A stretch of DNA of 60,000 bases from Antedon mediterranea (Eukaryota; Echinodermata; Crinoidea; Comatulida; Antedonidae): the NCBI RefSeq assembly GCF_964355755.1, contig NC_092674.1:2735001-2795000 (forward strand), given 5' to 3'. Position 1 is the first letter of the stretch, and the number at the start of each line of letters is the position of its first letter. The notes below the pieces were generated by a model. The model was not told the DNA's origin. It did no database searches and worked only from the letters and a program-made list of their open reading frames with translations. The position numbers were made by a program, and so were the translations under genes. Shown here piece by piece: positions 1 to 13,016 of this stretch.

Positions 1-697
1 AATCAACGGTTTACAAAGGTGAAGTTTGTTAATCTGCAAAAAAAAAAAAAGCAATTGGAGGACCTATCAATATTTATCAATATCCATCAATATTTAATTT
101 GGTATATTACTAAAGGTGAAGTTTGTTAATCTGCAAAAAAAAAAAAAAGAAGCAATTGGAGGACCTATCAATATCTATCAATATTTAATTTGGTATATTA
201 CTAAAGGTGAAGTTTGTTAATCTGCAAAAAAACAAATAAAGCAATTGGAGGACCTATCAATATCTATTTTGGTATATTACTAAAGGTGAAGTTTGTTAAT
301 CTGCAAAAAAAAAAAAAAGCAATTGGAGGACCTATCAATATTTATCAATATTCATCAATATATCCATCCATATCCATGGTATATTACTAAAGGTAAAGTT
401 TGTTAATCTGCAAAAAAAAAAAAAAGAAGCAATTGGAGGACCTATCAATATCTATCAATATTTAATTTGGTATATTACTAAAGGTGAAGTTTGTTAATCT
501 GCAAAAAAACAAAAAGCAATTGGAGGACCTATCAATATTTATCAATATCCATCAATATTTAATTTGGTATATTACTAAAGGTGAAGTTTGTTAATCTGCA
601 AAAAAAAAAAAAGCAATTGGAGGACCTATCACTATTTATCAATATCTATTAATATTTATCAATATTTATCAATATCCATCAATATTTATTTTTGTAT
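1..697. repeat. Tandem repeat of about 115 bp in PCID2 intron 8
   Basis: About six imperfect units, each with GGTGAAGTTTGTTAATCTGC, an A-run of 10-15, GCAATTGGAGGACCTATCAA, then a variable number of short ATCAATATTT motifs and TTGGTATATTACTAAA. Length variation sits in the A-run and the ATCAATAT stutter. The array probably continues left of the window. Confidence 0.9.
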
Positions 698-797
698 ATT
701 ACTACTCACATGATGTACATTAGACATTACATTAGACATTACAATGCTATTATGATGTATTCACATTAGATAATAAATATCACTGCTATTTAATTAC

Positions 798-873
798 CTT
801 AAAGTAAATTTTAAACAGTTGGTTGACTAAATAAAGCATTCCTTGTTTTTTAGAGTCTTCCCAGGGAGGTCTC
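798..873 (-). CDS. PCID2: PCID2 coding exon 8
   Basis: 76 bases, [20 protein letters not shown] then KIYFK, after a long T-rich tract and CAG acceptor, ending phase 0 at AAG/GTAATT. No further PCID2 exon is visible at 1-797. Confidence 0.93.
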
Positions 874-3800
874 CTGAAAAAAAAAAAAAAAAAAAATTAT
901 ATAATTATTCAATAAGCGTTCTGCGTAGTGCGGATAATAAATGCAAGTTACAATGAATGATTATGTATTTTACGTAACAACACGTTAACCTTACGTATCA
1001 CTAGCACATGTCCTAAAGCATTGCATAAGCGTCTCGGCCGCTTTCTCTAGCTTCTCTCCTGGTTTGCCTTTGCCCATCTTTTGCATTTGGCTATCAGCCT
1101 ACGTTACAAACAATAAAAACGGTTAGTGAATATTAGCTGGTAACAGTATTTTTTCTTAAGGCTCTGACTACACTGGCAAAATTGATTGATTGAAAGATAT
1201 ATTTATACTGGGTAACCTCTTCAGTCAAAGACTGGTCTCCCAGAGGGCCCAGTTGGTGATCAGTGGCTGTGATGTACTAATACACCGGGGTAACCCCCTA
1301 CTGAATTATGGTAGTAATGTGCCCAAATATGGTAGTGATATTTTTTTTTACATAAAGTTTACATAAAGTGTGGACAGAGCTTTAGTGTAGACAGAGCTTA
1401 ATATATTATATTTCTATAACAATGAAACTGTATCACTATACCACATATGTTATGGTCATACAAGAGAGTGGTAATACTTACAGCTGTAGCGTAGAGTCTC
1501 AGGTCCAATGTGATGGTATATAGAACTGGTAAAGCCCTAGAAAATAAAACACAATAATGTACAAATAATTCATATTTATGAGTTGAATGCAGATATTTAA
1601 TCTATTTATTCTCAAAAATAATATATTACATAATCAAATTACGTTTTGACAAGGTCAAATTTTCATTAAAAGAATGGAAAAGCCGAAATTGTAATACGAA
1701 TATAATTCATTCATTTTCCCAAAACCGAGCATGCAATAGTACATTCAATAGCATACAATAGTACATTTTATAGCATGTAATAGTACATTCCATAGCATGC
1801 AATAGTACATTCAATAGCATACAATAGTACATCCCATAGCATGCAATAGTATATTCAATAGCATACAATAGTACATTTAATAGCATGCAATAGTACATTC
1901 AATAGCATACAATAGTACATTCCATAGCATGCAATAGTACATTCAAAATATATTACCAGTTTTCTTCTTTATGAGTCTGTAGAGCTTTGTTAAATTCACT
2001 AGATTACAGAAATTAAGAAAAATTTAAATTTTTAAATTGTATTTACAACTGTATATAGTGCCATGAATTACTGAACAACATACAGAACAGTTACAATGCA
2101 TATAAAATGGAATCAGCTGATCAAGTGGGTGTGTATCAAGTTGTCATCAAGATTTTGTTTTAGCGTAGAACATTATTCTGAATTTAAATAAAAATAAATA
2201 AAATAAATTTGTGCTATTATAAAATAAATGTAATTCATACATACATGGATGCAACAGTTATTGAATAACATTATACATATTTGCTTTTGCATATTATAAA
2301 CTTCATATTTTATCTTATTACAGTTATATATTTTTTTTTTCTTTTTTAGTGCACCACTAGTAAAATATTTTTTGGCTTGTTTTGTGGTTGTCCGTGCTTA
2401 ATTTCTTCTCAGTTTTACAATGTTACAAATTTACCATATTGTGTGGTGCTTGAAATAAAATTAAAAGTAATCAATATACAATAGTACTGCAGCAGAGCTG
2501 TAAAAGGATACCTTACAAGAAGTGATTGGAATCCATAACAAGCCACCAGATCTTGGTTGTTTGAGCTCCAAATGCATCTAGCAAAGATAACAATATAGAT
2601 AATAATAATGATTAGATAGATTCACAAAATGTCTTAGTGATTTCATAAGACTACAGAAAATATTTTATATAACAATGTAAATATATATATTAATGAATAA
2701 ATGTGAATAAATTTGAGATAATATGGATAATAGATTAAAATTTAAGCAATTATATTGTGTCTGAATTGAAAGTTAATTCATTACTTTAAGTGAGCAGCAA
2801 CTATTTTATCATACGGTGGTTCCAAAATACTTTCACAGTGCGTTTCAGGATCATCGATGCGTAGATTTGGATTTAATATATGCGGATCACGATTGGACAA
2901 TAATTCCTGCAATGATTACAAAAACACATCAAAACATTTCATAGAAAACATTTTACATTATTTCAATTTCAATATTACAGTAATTATGTTGTTAAAAAAT
3001 CATTGTATGTATGTTTTGCTTTGTTGTATTGCTTATAGACATTTAATATAGAAAAAAATGTTGTATTTCTTATAATAATTTTATTAATAATTAATACTAC
3101 ATACCACCAATATGTCACTATCTTTGTACTGTATTGCTGAATCCACCTACAAAAACAAATTGGATACTTTCTTTAGCCAGTTTTAGTTCGATAATTTGGC
3201 TTATGTATTATGTCAATGCCTGCCTTAGTTAGCCTATCACTCAGAGGGCCTACACACTACCTATCAGTTACCACAGACAGAAGCATTATAGCCTAACTAG
3301 GAGTTAGTATTTCATTTCATTTATTTATTTCACTTTACAAATATATAAATATAAAGTGGAGGAGCCTAAAAGAAAGCAAAGCTTGTGGTGAATAGGCTCC
3401 TCAAAACAAAACAAATAAAATATAAATAATATAACACAATTAGAAACTCCAAAAAAACAACAATTAAACTAATATCTTTTCTCTAACACAAGTTTAACAT
3501 GTTTAGAACTAAAAAAACAAGTAAAAAATAGATTATATAAATTATTTAAGAAATATCAAATATATCAATAATAAAAGAATTTACAAAGAACCTTCAACCA
3601 ATAATAGTTTAAATTGACGTTTAAATAAAGCACAGTTATGAGATTTTTTAAGAGATAAAGGAAGAGAATTCCAGAGTTTAGGTCCAGTATATACAAGGGT
3701 ATTCATTTTAAGTCTAGTTCGAGTAAATGGCAGGTGATACTGATCTTTTTGTCTTGTTTGGTGAGTGTGGTATTGTTTATTTTGAGTGAATTTACTGGAT

Positions 3801-4441
3801 ATTATAGGTGGTAAGTGTCCGGCGGTTAATTGAAACATGATGACACCAACATTAAATCTATAGAGATCCTCAATTTTTAATATTTTATTTTTTTGAAAGA
3901 GATCTTGGGTGTGAGCACGAAAAGTTACCCCTGAGATAATTCTGACAGCTCGTTTCTGGATTAATAAAATTTTAGTAATAATTGATTATAATTATATTTA
4001 ATATTATAATAATTTCTTTCTTTTTCGAAATACATTACTACTAGGCCTAGTCTAGTTGGAGTAGAGAATATTATTATTATTTATTAGCCTACTACAAATA
4101 TCAGAGTAGTACTAGACTAGGCCCTGCAAAAACAGCGCAAGATAATGCTAGGCTCATCAGTCATTTTAAACCATGCTTTTGCCTAGTCCAGTACCCGACT
4201 CGACGCGATATTCTCCTATCTTCACATTTTAGTCCACCGCCGTCCATCTCATCTAGCTGGCCTAGAGTTTAGTCTAGCTGTATTTAAGGAAGTATTAAAA
4301 TGATTTGTATAATGTATATCGGGAAAATTTAACACCATATTCTCAGAAACTTTGCAGAAACACAAATAGAGTTAATGAAGGACAAAACGACTATTTTAAC
4401 ATTACCTTGCGGAGGTACGAATTCAGCGAGGTCTGCGCCAT
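798..4441 (-). CDS. PCID2: PCID2 (PCI-domain protein 2, TREX-2 subunit), N-terminal half, eight coding exons, continues beyond window
   Basis: Homologue of yeast Thp1; in animals PCID2 is a subunit of TREX-2 (with GANP, DSS1, ENY2 and centrin), which couples transcription to mRNA export at nuclear pores. Joining exons 4406-4441, 3105-3146, 2785-2906, 2512-2577, 1957-1998, 1482-1536, 995-1098 and 798-873 gives 543 bases, 181 codons, with every splice phase matching and GT/AG at every junction. Recognisable stretches in order are [63 protein letters not shown] and [14 protein letters not shown], which align without gaps that I can see to the first half of the roughly 400-residue vertebrate protein. 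The PCI/winged-helix C-terminal half must lie left of position 1. The start is the only ATG in frame, with a canonical donor after codon 12. The gene is divergent from SERP1. Intron 1 carries a LINE fragment and the intron after exon 8 opens with a tandem repeat. Confidence 0.95.
995..1098 (-). CDS. PCID2: PCID2 coding exon 7
   Basis: 104 bases, including [20 protein letters not shown], the helix that follows the conserved Leu-Asp-Leu-Arg segment. Donor GTAAGG. Confidence 0.94.
1310..1399. mobile_element. MITE family A fragment
   Basis: Contains the family words GTGCCCAAATATGGTAGTGATA and a terminal TAGTGTAGACAGAGCTT; the other half is missing. Just upstream (1200-1300) is a separate low-copy-looking repeat (GGTAACCTCTTCAGTC...). 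Confidence 0.7.
1482..1536 (-). CDS. PCID2: PCID2 coding exon 6
   Basis: 55 bases, [18 protein letters not shown], between a TTTTCTAG acceptor and a strong GTAAGT donor. Confidence 0.94.
1729..1948. repeat. 22-bp minisatellite in PCID2 intron 5
   Basis: About ten units of CAATAGTACATTCAATAGCA plus TG/TA. Units alternate between ...GCATG and ...GCATAC endings, so a 44-bp higher-order period is also visible. Confidence 0.93.
1957..1998 (-). CDS. PCID2: PCID2 coding exon 5
   Basis: 42 bases, [13 protein letters not shown], ending in the first two bases of a Trp codon completed by exon 6. A 22-bp minisatellite begins directly downstream in the intron. Confidence 0.92.
2512..2577 (-). CDS. PCID2: PCID2 coding exon 4
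   Basis: 66 bases, encoding [20 protein letters not shown] then V. Two donors lie five bases apart; the downstream one (AG/GTATCC) is the one that keeps frame with exon 5. Confidence 0.92.
2785..2906 (-). CDS. PCID2: PCID2 coding exon 3
   Basis: Forty codons plus two bases. It holds the family-typical run [12 protein letters not shown]. The in-frame TAA just after the donor is intronic; splicing at AAA/GTAATG joins AA+A to give Lys. Confidence 0.93.
3105..3146 (-). CDS. PCID2: PCID2 coding exon 2
   Basis: Fourteen codons, [14 protein letters not shown], phase 0 at both ends, between a TTTGTAG acceptor and a GTATGT donor. Confidence 0.93.
3310..3978 (-). mobile_element. 5'-truncated non-LTR retrotransposon (LINE) 3' end in PCID2 intron 1
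   Basis: Minus-strand reading begins near 3978 with [19 protein letters not shown] and continues through a typical LINE ORF2 C-terminus, including [15 protein letters not shown] and FKRQFKLLL, to a stop at 3581. This resembles the tail after the reverse transcriptase in Jockey/CR1-type elements. It is followed by about 250 bases of AT-rich 3' UTR ending in an A-rich TAAATAAATGAAATGAAAT tail at 3310-3345. It opposes no host gene exon and lacks reverse-transcriptase catalytic motifs, so it is a dead insertion. Confidence 0.8.
4406..4441 (-). CDS. PCID2: PCID2 coding exon 1
   Basis: Twelve codons, [12 protein letters not shown], ending phase 0 at an AAG/GTAATG donor. ATG is at 4441. Confidence 0.92.
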
Positions 4442-5010
4442 GTTTAAATTGCCATTTCTTAAATTGCATTATGGGAGGTCAAACTCTAATCATGCAAGCT
4501 CACATGTTTCATTAATTATTTCAATAATACATCAAGTAAACAAGAATTTAAACACAAAATACCCTCGCACTTAAATTTTCGAAAATATAAAATATTATTT
4601 GGATAAATAATTTTAAAAGCTCAAAATATGACCTGCCACGTCAAGTTTAGCTAGCCTTTTTATCTATTAGAGGCTTGTTTACACTCTAGAATATTATATT
4701 TATTAATACGCAATATTTTATGTTTAATGTTTAAGTATTGTTAGACTACTTTAATTATAAAATAAATTATTTTAAAATGTATTTTTTTCATAGTTATATT
4801 TCTTCCAGTTCATATATATAATTAAACATTAAATGTGTTTTGAAATATTGAACTATTTTTTGTTATGCGTGTTGATATGTAAATATAAATCGTGTTTCGG
4901 CCAGCTTTCTTTTCCGTCTTGTTCGTGAACTGAAACTGAAGGCTGTTACAAATAACAAGTTTTTTATTACATTTTTCTTTATAACATCGTGAATTACCAA
5001 CAAAATAAAT
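4442..5010. promoter_or_regulatory. Divergent PCID2/SERP1 promoter interval
   Basis: 569 bases separate the two ATGs on opposite strands, so both 5' UTRs and core promoters must lie here or upstream of unseen exons. Minus strand 4466-4477 reads CTCCCATAATGC, one mismatch from the core of the ZNF143/THAP11 (SBS) consensus, 25 bases before the PCID2 ATG. No TATA box is placed convincingly for either gene; the middle is very AT-rich. Confidence 0.6.
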
Positions 5011-5688
<678 letters not shown>

Positions 5689-5894
5689 GAAGAAAAAAAA
5701 TTAAAGACAATTTAAAGAAAAAAAAACCTCAGCTACAGTATTTTTCCAATTGTTACTTTGTTGTTACATAATAACATATATCAATGGACAGTACTTATTA
5801 ATTCCAGTCTGTTTTTATCAAGTACACGGAATATCGTATGCTGTTACAGAAACATCACCACCTGACTTGAGAGAAGCAACACTGCACTGTAAAA

Positions 5895-5900
5895 AATAAA
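5895..5900 (+). terminator. Possible SERP1 polyadenylation signal
   Basis: First AATAAA after the stop, 207 bases downstream, followed by a G/T-rich stretch near 5910-5940. A longer UTR reaching ATTAAA near 6310 is equally possible. Confidence 0.35.
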
Positions 5901-6660
5901 AACAATTGGGGAAGTATGGGTTTCATTGCTACATACTGTGCTCTCATTGGTTAATGAGATTAACAAATATTAATATAAAATTAATTAAAAACATTCAGAA
6001 AGTTACTAATCTTGCAGGCAAGTTCTGAAGAAAAGTATAACTACTTATATACAGTAGAATCATTATGTTTAAAGTGCCTGACAGAATATTTTAAATGTCG
6101 TTTTGGTTTTTCTGTGTGTCTATTTTATTTTGATGTTGCCATTAATGGAAAAGGTCGATTTTGATTTTATTTTTGACATTAATGAGGGCCAAAGTGAGAT
6201 GTGTTCACTAAAACCATAGCTGCTGCTGGCAACTTCAGTTAGCCTGTTTCGGTGTGCAAGAAACTATTTTTCCGAGAAGAAATAATTGTATGTAAAATTG
6301 TATTGTATTAAAAGCAAATGGTGTTATTCATTTACGTTTCAATTGTTTTATTTAATTCAAACAACCCTTTAAAAAATGCGCATTATAAGCTGGGACATTG
6401 TATGCTGAAATATTAGTGATAGAAACACGAATATGATAATAATAATGATGAGCAAGACAGTCTTTATCAATAATAAATGAGTTTTTAAGCGATTTAAAAT
6501 GTGTCTGAATAGGCCATTAATTATAGATACACTACAATAATTCACTGTACACTGTATTCATTTTTCTGAAGAGCGCCACCAACGACATGAAGCAAAATAG
6601 TGCAACGCGTACAAAATTATTTTTCTGAAGAGCGCCATCAACAAAATAAGGCAAAGTATA
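5901..6660. other. SERP1 3' flank, no gene seen
   Basis: AT-rich with no splice-bounded open frame. May hold the rest of a long SERP1 3' UTR. Confidence 0.5.
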
Positions 6661-6801
6661 AAGCTCTGTCTGCACTATCAAATTAATTTGACAAAAAAAG
6701 TGTGATGTGTCCAAATATGGTAGTGATATGACATCATCATGTCCATATATGGGCACATCACATGTTTTGTCACATCAAATTTGATAGTGTAGACAGAGCT
6801 T
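6661..6801. mobile_element. MITE family A, full copy
   Basis: 141 bp palindrome-like element. Ends AAGCTCTGTCTGCACTATCA and TTTGATAGTGTAGACAGAGC+TT are inverted repeats; the core holds CCAAATATGGTAGTGATATG then CATCATCATGTCCATATATG. No coding capacity; best intact reference copy with 26936-27078. Confidence 0.93.
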
Positions 6802-7541
6802 AACTCATCATTATTTTATTTAATATGACGTCTATTTCCTATTATTGGAGGAGAAATGATAAAAAGTGGATCATAACGGCATCTATAAGTGTAGGACTCA
6901 GTTCTGGTCTATTAATTTGTTATATATTATTATTATTTATGACTATGACAAATTATCCGTATAAATCATATTTATTATTGGAAACTATCTCAGTTCTCTG
7001 TTTAAGCCTGGCCTACTAAAGGCGCCCACTGAAGCATTAATACTGAGGGGTGATGGTAAGGAGGAGGAACATTTATTTCGGAAAAATCGACGTACAACTG
7101 TATGAATATACAATTATATTCTATTTAATCGGATTCTCTGACAACCGACATTTCTTTGTTTTTTTACGAAGACAAATAAAGTTTCTTGTATAATATTATT
7201 CTATATTCCAAAATCAGACTATATATTTTAAACCTGTAACTCTATAACTTAACATTTATCAAAATGACATCGTCAGCTCATATCAATAACGCGTAATCAA
7301 TACATACGACTTGTTCCTTCTCTCATTTTGCCACGCACATGCGCGTTTGTGTTGCAACGTGACTAAGACATAAGACTCATTATTTAACTCACCTCTGAAA
7401 TGTTAAGAAGCACATTTATTATAAATCTGGGGCCTCTAATTTGTTCGTTTTCTGAAAATAGTGATATCGTTAGAATTGCAATTATTGCACGATTTATTTA
7501 GAATTTATATACGACTTATTTCAAAGAAGTATCTAAAAATC

Positions 7542-7679
7542 TTGGTTTGTGAAACTAGGACGCAACGTAGTGCAACGCAAGAAGCAATGGATAATCCATT
7601 GCTTTTGTTGGTTGGCCAAATTACTTGCGTTGCGCTTGCGTTGCGCTTGCGTTGCGTTCTAGAGTGGGACCGAGCTTTA
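7542..7679. mobile_element. MITE family B copy
   Basis: Ends resemble inverted GGTTCCCACTAGNACGCAAC. Left GACGCAACGTAGTGCAACGC is mirrored by GCGTTGCGCTTGCGTTGCGT at the right, where a 10-bp TTGCGTTGCG motif is stuttered. Other copies are at 10584, 11202 and 52943. Confidence 0.8.
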
Positions 7680-9480
7680 TAGTCAATACTACTGCACTAT
7701 CGGATCATGTTGTGCGTGGTTTACGGGGCGCCGTCCGCCGACACAGACACCTATTCTGTCCTACCAATCATGGTTTGTCTTACAAACGGTGTTTTGTTTT
7801 ATAGTAGGCATGTAACTGTAAACAAAAATGGTTTGTAAAAGACAAAACCTTGGTTTGTAAAAGACCTGTGGTTTGTCTTTTTATCAAAAGAAAAACTATT
7901 TCTTTATTAACATTTCATGCCTTTTGAAACACAGACAAACCATAGTTTTAATAATTGTATTATGCCATAGTATTATACTACTGCGTATTACAACATAAAG
8001 AATAGTATTATAGCGTGTTATAATGATAGCGAGTCGTTAATCAAACAGACCAAGTACTCGTCAGTCAAACATTCAGAATTAAACAAGAAATATTTCTTAC
8101 AAAAAACGCTGCTCGAAATTTTAAAATTAATCATTGTTTGTTTCTTCAGATATATTTATGATTACTTATTCAAAAAGATGTTCTTTAATTGAAAAAATAC
8201 ATACAAATCAAAGATAGTTATTTAATTATGATTCACATGCCCATTTAAAAATGGTCAATTTTGAACTTTAATGTGCTGTGTGTGTGTGTTACCTCAACCT
8301 GTTTGCATGCAACTGAATACCCTCTAGAGACAACGTGACTTTACGGCGGTACACCAATGAGAAATTCTTCCCAGTCTGTTGATTCGCGTCAACCAATCAA
8401 AGATTCGCGAGAATCCAATATCGTTCAACTTAACCGTGAGCCCTCATAGACTCTCTTTTCCCAGACGTTTTTTGAGTCCAGCAGCTGGGATCTATAAATT
8501 ATAATTCGAGTTTACAAAGTCGCAAAACTGTCGGCCTTATATACTATAACTGCTGCTTGCTTTAGCTTATGAATGAGTAGTCCTCATGGGACGTAGCTGG
8601 CTAGAGCAGCAGCGTAAAAAACATGGTTCTTTAAAATAAATACATACTACGTAACAGGATAAAAAAAAATGTTGTAGTGAAGTGTGAAATAGGTCGGTAA
8701 ATCAGGGACCACAAAAATGTCAACATGCTTAGTAACTTTCTGTATCTGATGGTATCTCAACTGTCTTACGTCATACATCTTACAATCTCAACATCAGTTT
8801 GTATGGACGTCATGTCATGATATCCAAGCTGTAGAACGCAGTCACGACCGCACGGGAGGCTAATGACTCTTACCATTTGATGTTTCTATATAATCATAAA
8901 GAGTAATCAATTACTAAAGTTCATTTAGCATTCTTAACATTTTAGTTTGTATAGCATGTATTGAGCTCATCAAATTGTGAAATTAAGTGTTGAACTTAAC
9001 CTAGTAATAGGTATCTCTAATGTATTAACGTTTGCATGTTACATCCGAAAATAAATATTAAAGTTGAACATGTTATCGTAAAAAAACAAACTTGCATACC
9101 AACAAGAAGCAAGAAGTATACAGCATACTGCATAGTGTGTTGCACGAAAAGAAGATACGTTTCATACAATTCATCGTCTTGAGAACGAAGGATTTCAAAA
9201 ACGCTACAAAACGGCAGATTATTTAAAAAAAAAAAAAACGATAGAAATCTATATTTGTTTGTTGGAGTTTTTAATCATCAATATTAACAATAACAAGTGA
9301 ACAATAGCCAACTATGTATCTTAGCTTGGTCCATGATGGAATGACGAAAACAGCTGATCAATAATATCAATATCAAATGTTTAAAAATAGTAATAAAGAG
9401 CCATTTACATTACAACAAAATTTTTATAATATGCCATATTAATAAAAATAATTAACAATATCCAGATTTGTACTACTAAT
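7680..9480. other. Intergenic stretch between SERP1 and TSC22D, no gene recognised
   Basis: 7740-7930 repeats the word TGGTTTGTCTT/TTGTAAAAGAC in both orientations, like a degenerate inverted repeat. 8280-8640 is less AT-rich and has a few TATAAATTAT-like words but no exon that I can support. The rest is AT-rich without structure. Confidence 0.5.
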
Positions 9481-9489
9481 AATAATTAA

Positions 9490-9672
9490 TCCCAGGTCAG
9501 TAATATTTTCATCCAGATCAGCAATATTTTTCCCAGGTCAGCAATATTGTCACCCAGGTCAGCAATATTTTTTTCCAGGTCAGCAATAGTTTCATCCAGA
9601 TCAGCAATGTTTTTCCCAGATCAGCTTTAATTTCATCTAGATCATCAATATTTTTCCCAGGTCAGTAATATT
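9490..9672. repeat. Degenerate ~20-bp tandem repeat
   Basis: About nine imperfect units of CCCAGGTCAGCAATATTTT, with CATCCAGATCAGCAATATTT variants. Confidence 0.85.
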
Positions 9673-10583
9673 TTATTGTTTATTCAAATGTAGCATTTTA
9701 TCCCATAATGTAATTTTTTAAGAAAACATAACACATTATCTCTCTGTTGTTCTCTCAAATTGTTGCTATCATCATTCCCAGGGTACTACTAACATATCTA
9801 GATTTCCTCCTGCTTGAAACAGCTTTAATTTAAAAATTAGTATCTGACAGTAAATATTAAATTGAACTATCGATTTCTTTCTTATTCGCAACTTCCACTT
9901 TGATCTTATCAAATAAATGTGAAGAAACAAAATCACAAATACAAGTGCATTAAAAAGATTGACTTGGCTAAATTCAAAAACGTAAATGATATTTTAGCAA
10001 TACTACTTATTACATAGAAATGAAAATATCACTGGCTTACATTTACCGATTCTAGTTTAACTCTCAAATATATTAATTTTTACAATGTATTAGTCGTTTT
10101 AAAAATTAATATATTTTGTGTTATAATATATTATAACTCTACAAGATATATGTACTTTTGTATATGTAATTTTGGGCCTGGTTAATGTGCAGTCGATCAC
10201 ACTTTTTAGCTGTTATTCTTGTATTCAAGTGCTAATTTGCCTAATTAGTTTATTTTTTCCTCTTAGAGAAACATTTTAACATTTACTACACTAAAGAATA
10301 TAATTAGAAATGGCCAATTACATATTATGGATAGCATTGATACAAATATATGTTGGAAGAACAATAAAACATAACTGAATTGGGAGAAGGGGGGCGGGGG
10401 TGTGGGGGCTGTATGGAAATGAAGTAGTAAAGCAATTGAATAGATTATTCTAATATACAAACAATTAAATCTAATCATTGTCACTTTTTAAGTTCCTGCT
10501 TGAGGAGGGAAGAACATGCTAACTGTAAAAAATTAAACTTTAAAGAAAATTTATCATTTTCATGTTACAGAATGCACAGAATA

Positions 10584-10698
10584 AAGCTTGGTTGGATGCA
10601 ACGCAACAGTTCATATGAGTCGTTGCTTATGATTGGTGGAAATCACTGTAATTGCGTTAAGCAAGCATGCAAGCATCAACCAATTGCAATCAAGCTTT
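10584..10698. mobile_element. MITE family B, diverged copy
   Basis: Ends AAGCTTGGTTGGATGCAACG and CAATTGCAATCAAGCTT form a weak inverted repeat; internal GATTGGTGGAAATCACTG matches the CCAATCACAAGCG part of other copies only loosely. Confidence 0.5.
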
Positions 10699-11201
10699 AA
10701 TGTGCTTTTATTATTAAAATTTTTTTTTTAAATTTTGATGAAAATTGGTTTAATAATCTGGTTTTTTCGTAATGCTATTTGTTAGTTTACTATACAGATA
10801 TAGTTGTTTCAAGTATGTAGTTATAATCGTCCCATTGCACCATTTTGGAAAAACCACATACTCAACTCGACAAAAATATTACATATATCTATTTTGTAAT
10901 TTCAATACTATAGGAGGCAAATTGTAATTTTGTTTTAAAAAGTTAAAAAATAATTAGATGAGTTAGCTCCATTTTTCAAATAAAATAGCTTGTGTATAAA
11001 TGACGCTTAATAATAAGTGTATTATACTTAATAATGCAATTGAGGCTTAACTACAAGTACTTATTCTACTCAAAGCATCTATTAATTATAACTAGTCAAT
11101 TATTTGCTTAATCAAATATTAGATGGCTTAAGTAAATAAAATATTCCTGACATTTATTGTGAAAAATAATCAAATTTTAAATTGTTTTAATGTACTTTAA
11201 T

Positions 11202-11340
11202 CTTGGTTCCCACTAAGACGCAACGATGTAAGCACAGCGAGTTGACCAATTACAAGCGAGTGTTTGAATAATTCAACGCTTTGATTTTTACTTGCGTTGC
11301 GCTTACGCCCTTGTGTTGCGTCTTAGTTAGAACCAACCTT
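11202..11340. mobile_element. MITE family B copy
   Basis: Starts CTTGGTTCCCACTAAGACGC and ends GTGTTGCGTCTTAGTTAGAA+CCAACC, inverted repeats of each other; core GACCAATTACAAGCGAGTG. Confidence 0.85.
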
Positions 11341-11454
11341 TAGCTTTTACCAAATTACTTATTTCAAATTTGGTCTATTCATGCACTCAAATCATAGTAC
11401 TGTACAGTACTGTATGAAGTCTGCATTCACCTTTCTCACTACACTATGCATGTT

Positions 11455-11995
11455 GTCACCAGTATAAATTGTCACCAACATGTATAAATTACGTCACAAA
11501 CATGAATACACATTGCCATCAACATGTTGAATAAACATTGTCACCAATATGTATAAAAATTGTCACCAACATGCATGCACATTGTCGCCAACATGTATAC
11601 ACATTGTCACCAATATATTATACACATTGTCACCAACATGTATACACAATGTCAATAATGTGTATACACATTGTCACCAATGTACATGCACAATGTCACC
11701 AATGTGTATACACATTGTCACCAACATGTATACACAATGTCACCAACATGTATACACATTGTCACCAATGTACATGCACATTGTCACCAATATATTATAC
11801 ACATTGTCACCAACATGTATACACAATGTCACCAACATGCATGCACATTGTCACCAACATGCATGCACATTGTCACCAACATGTATACACATTGTCACCA
11901 ACAGGTATACACATTGTCACCAATATATGCATACACATTGTCACCAACATGTATAAACCATGTCACTAATGTACATGCACATTGTCACCAGCATA
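11455..11995. repeat. 22-bp minisatellite, about 24 units
   Basis: Unit CACATTGTCACCAACATGTA+TA, exact 22-bp spacing over most of 11540-11960, with AATGTGTATA, ATGCATG and ATATATTA variants. Because 22 is not a multiple of three, all three plus frames stay open and give Cys/His-rich spurious ORFs. Confidence 0.96.
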
Positions 11996-12002
11996 GGCAT
12001 AC

Positions 12003-13016
12003 TAAACTGGTTAGTTGGTAATTGAGAGATGCAATATCGACTGCTTCATGTTTGGGACAGAAATCATTTCATGGGACAAGCAGGTATTTACCGACAACAC
12101 TGATTTTTGTTAAGAAAAATAATCTTACTGTTTAATTAAATAATTAACCCATGTGTTACATTTAGTATGATAAATCACTACAACACGTTTCATATTATAA
12201 TTGGAGGGATTCAAACATATTTCATTTTTAAGCAGTCACAAAACTACAGTACTGCAAAATGTTATATTGGTATAGGTTATTCCATTTCTTACATAGGGGT
12301 TATTTACTACCAATTGGAACCGAGACAATGATGTGAATTATTCCATTTACATAAAAGGTGATTATATCAAATTTAATGTGCATAATAATTGTTTCATTTG
12401 TTAGACCAGAAATGTTTGATTATTAATAGGAATCACAGGATTATGTGCAATTATGTGAATCTGGACTATTCCATTTCTTTAATAGGAACAAAATAAATTT
12501 TAAATATTTTATCTTGATTACACATGTAACAAATCAAATATACTTAACAATCAAGAAAATTATAAATAAAAAAAAAACTCTTTTGAGAATTGAATTGCAA
12601 TTTGATTAAATATACAAATCTACAAATCCTGTTTATTTTACTTTAAATGCAAAGTTTTACTTTCAATTTTATTAAACATTGAAGCGTAAGGAAACAATTG
12701 TTCAACCAACGTTTGTTTCATTTGTGAAAATTCTTTGCAGTCACACCAATTATTACAAGTGTACAACTTAAATACAATAGTTTAAAATGTTCCTCGTTTT
12801 TAACTATAGCATTATACTGACGTAGGTAATAATGTAGCGTGTATTCATTTTGTTTATCGTATCATAGGTTGTTTAAAGGGGTTACAAACTGGTTCCATAA
12901 CACCGATTGGACTACATGAAGAAAAAAAAGTATTTTCCTTATGAAAATGCGTTTTTTAATTCAATATGGGTTTAATAAGAGCACCAATGCTTAAATGTTC
13001 ATTTTTGTGAACTTGT
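12003..13016 (-). other. TSC22D 3' UTR and downstream flank
   Basis: AT-rich. The minus strand has an AATAAA-type word near 12630-12640, about 380 bases after the stop, which would suit a polyadenylation signal. No other gene seen. Confidence 0.45.

Noticed and set aside
6532-6756. 74-codon ORF on the minus strand
   Set aside because: Runs across MITE A; similar peptides appear at other MITE A copies (26740-27173, 31190-31372).
11538-12021. Three overlapping Cys/His-rich ORFs (116-143 codons) that look like metal-binding or zinc-finger proteins
   Set aside because: They are three frames of one 22-bp minisatellite; no start context, splice sites or family match.
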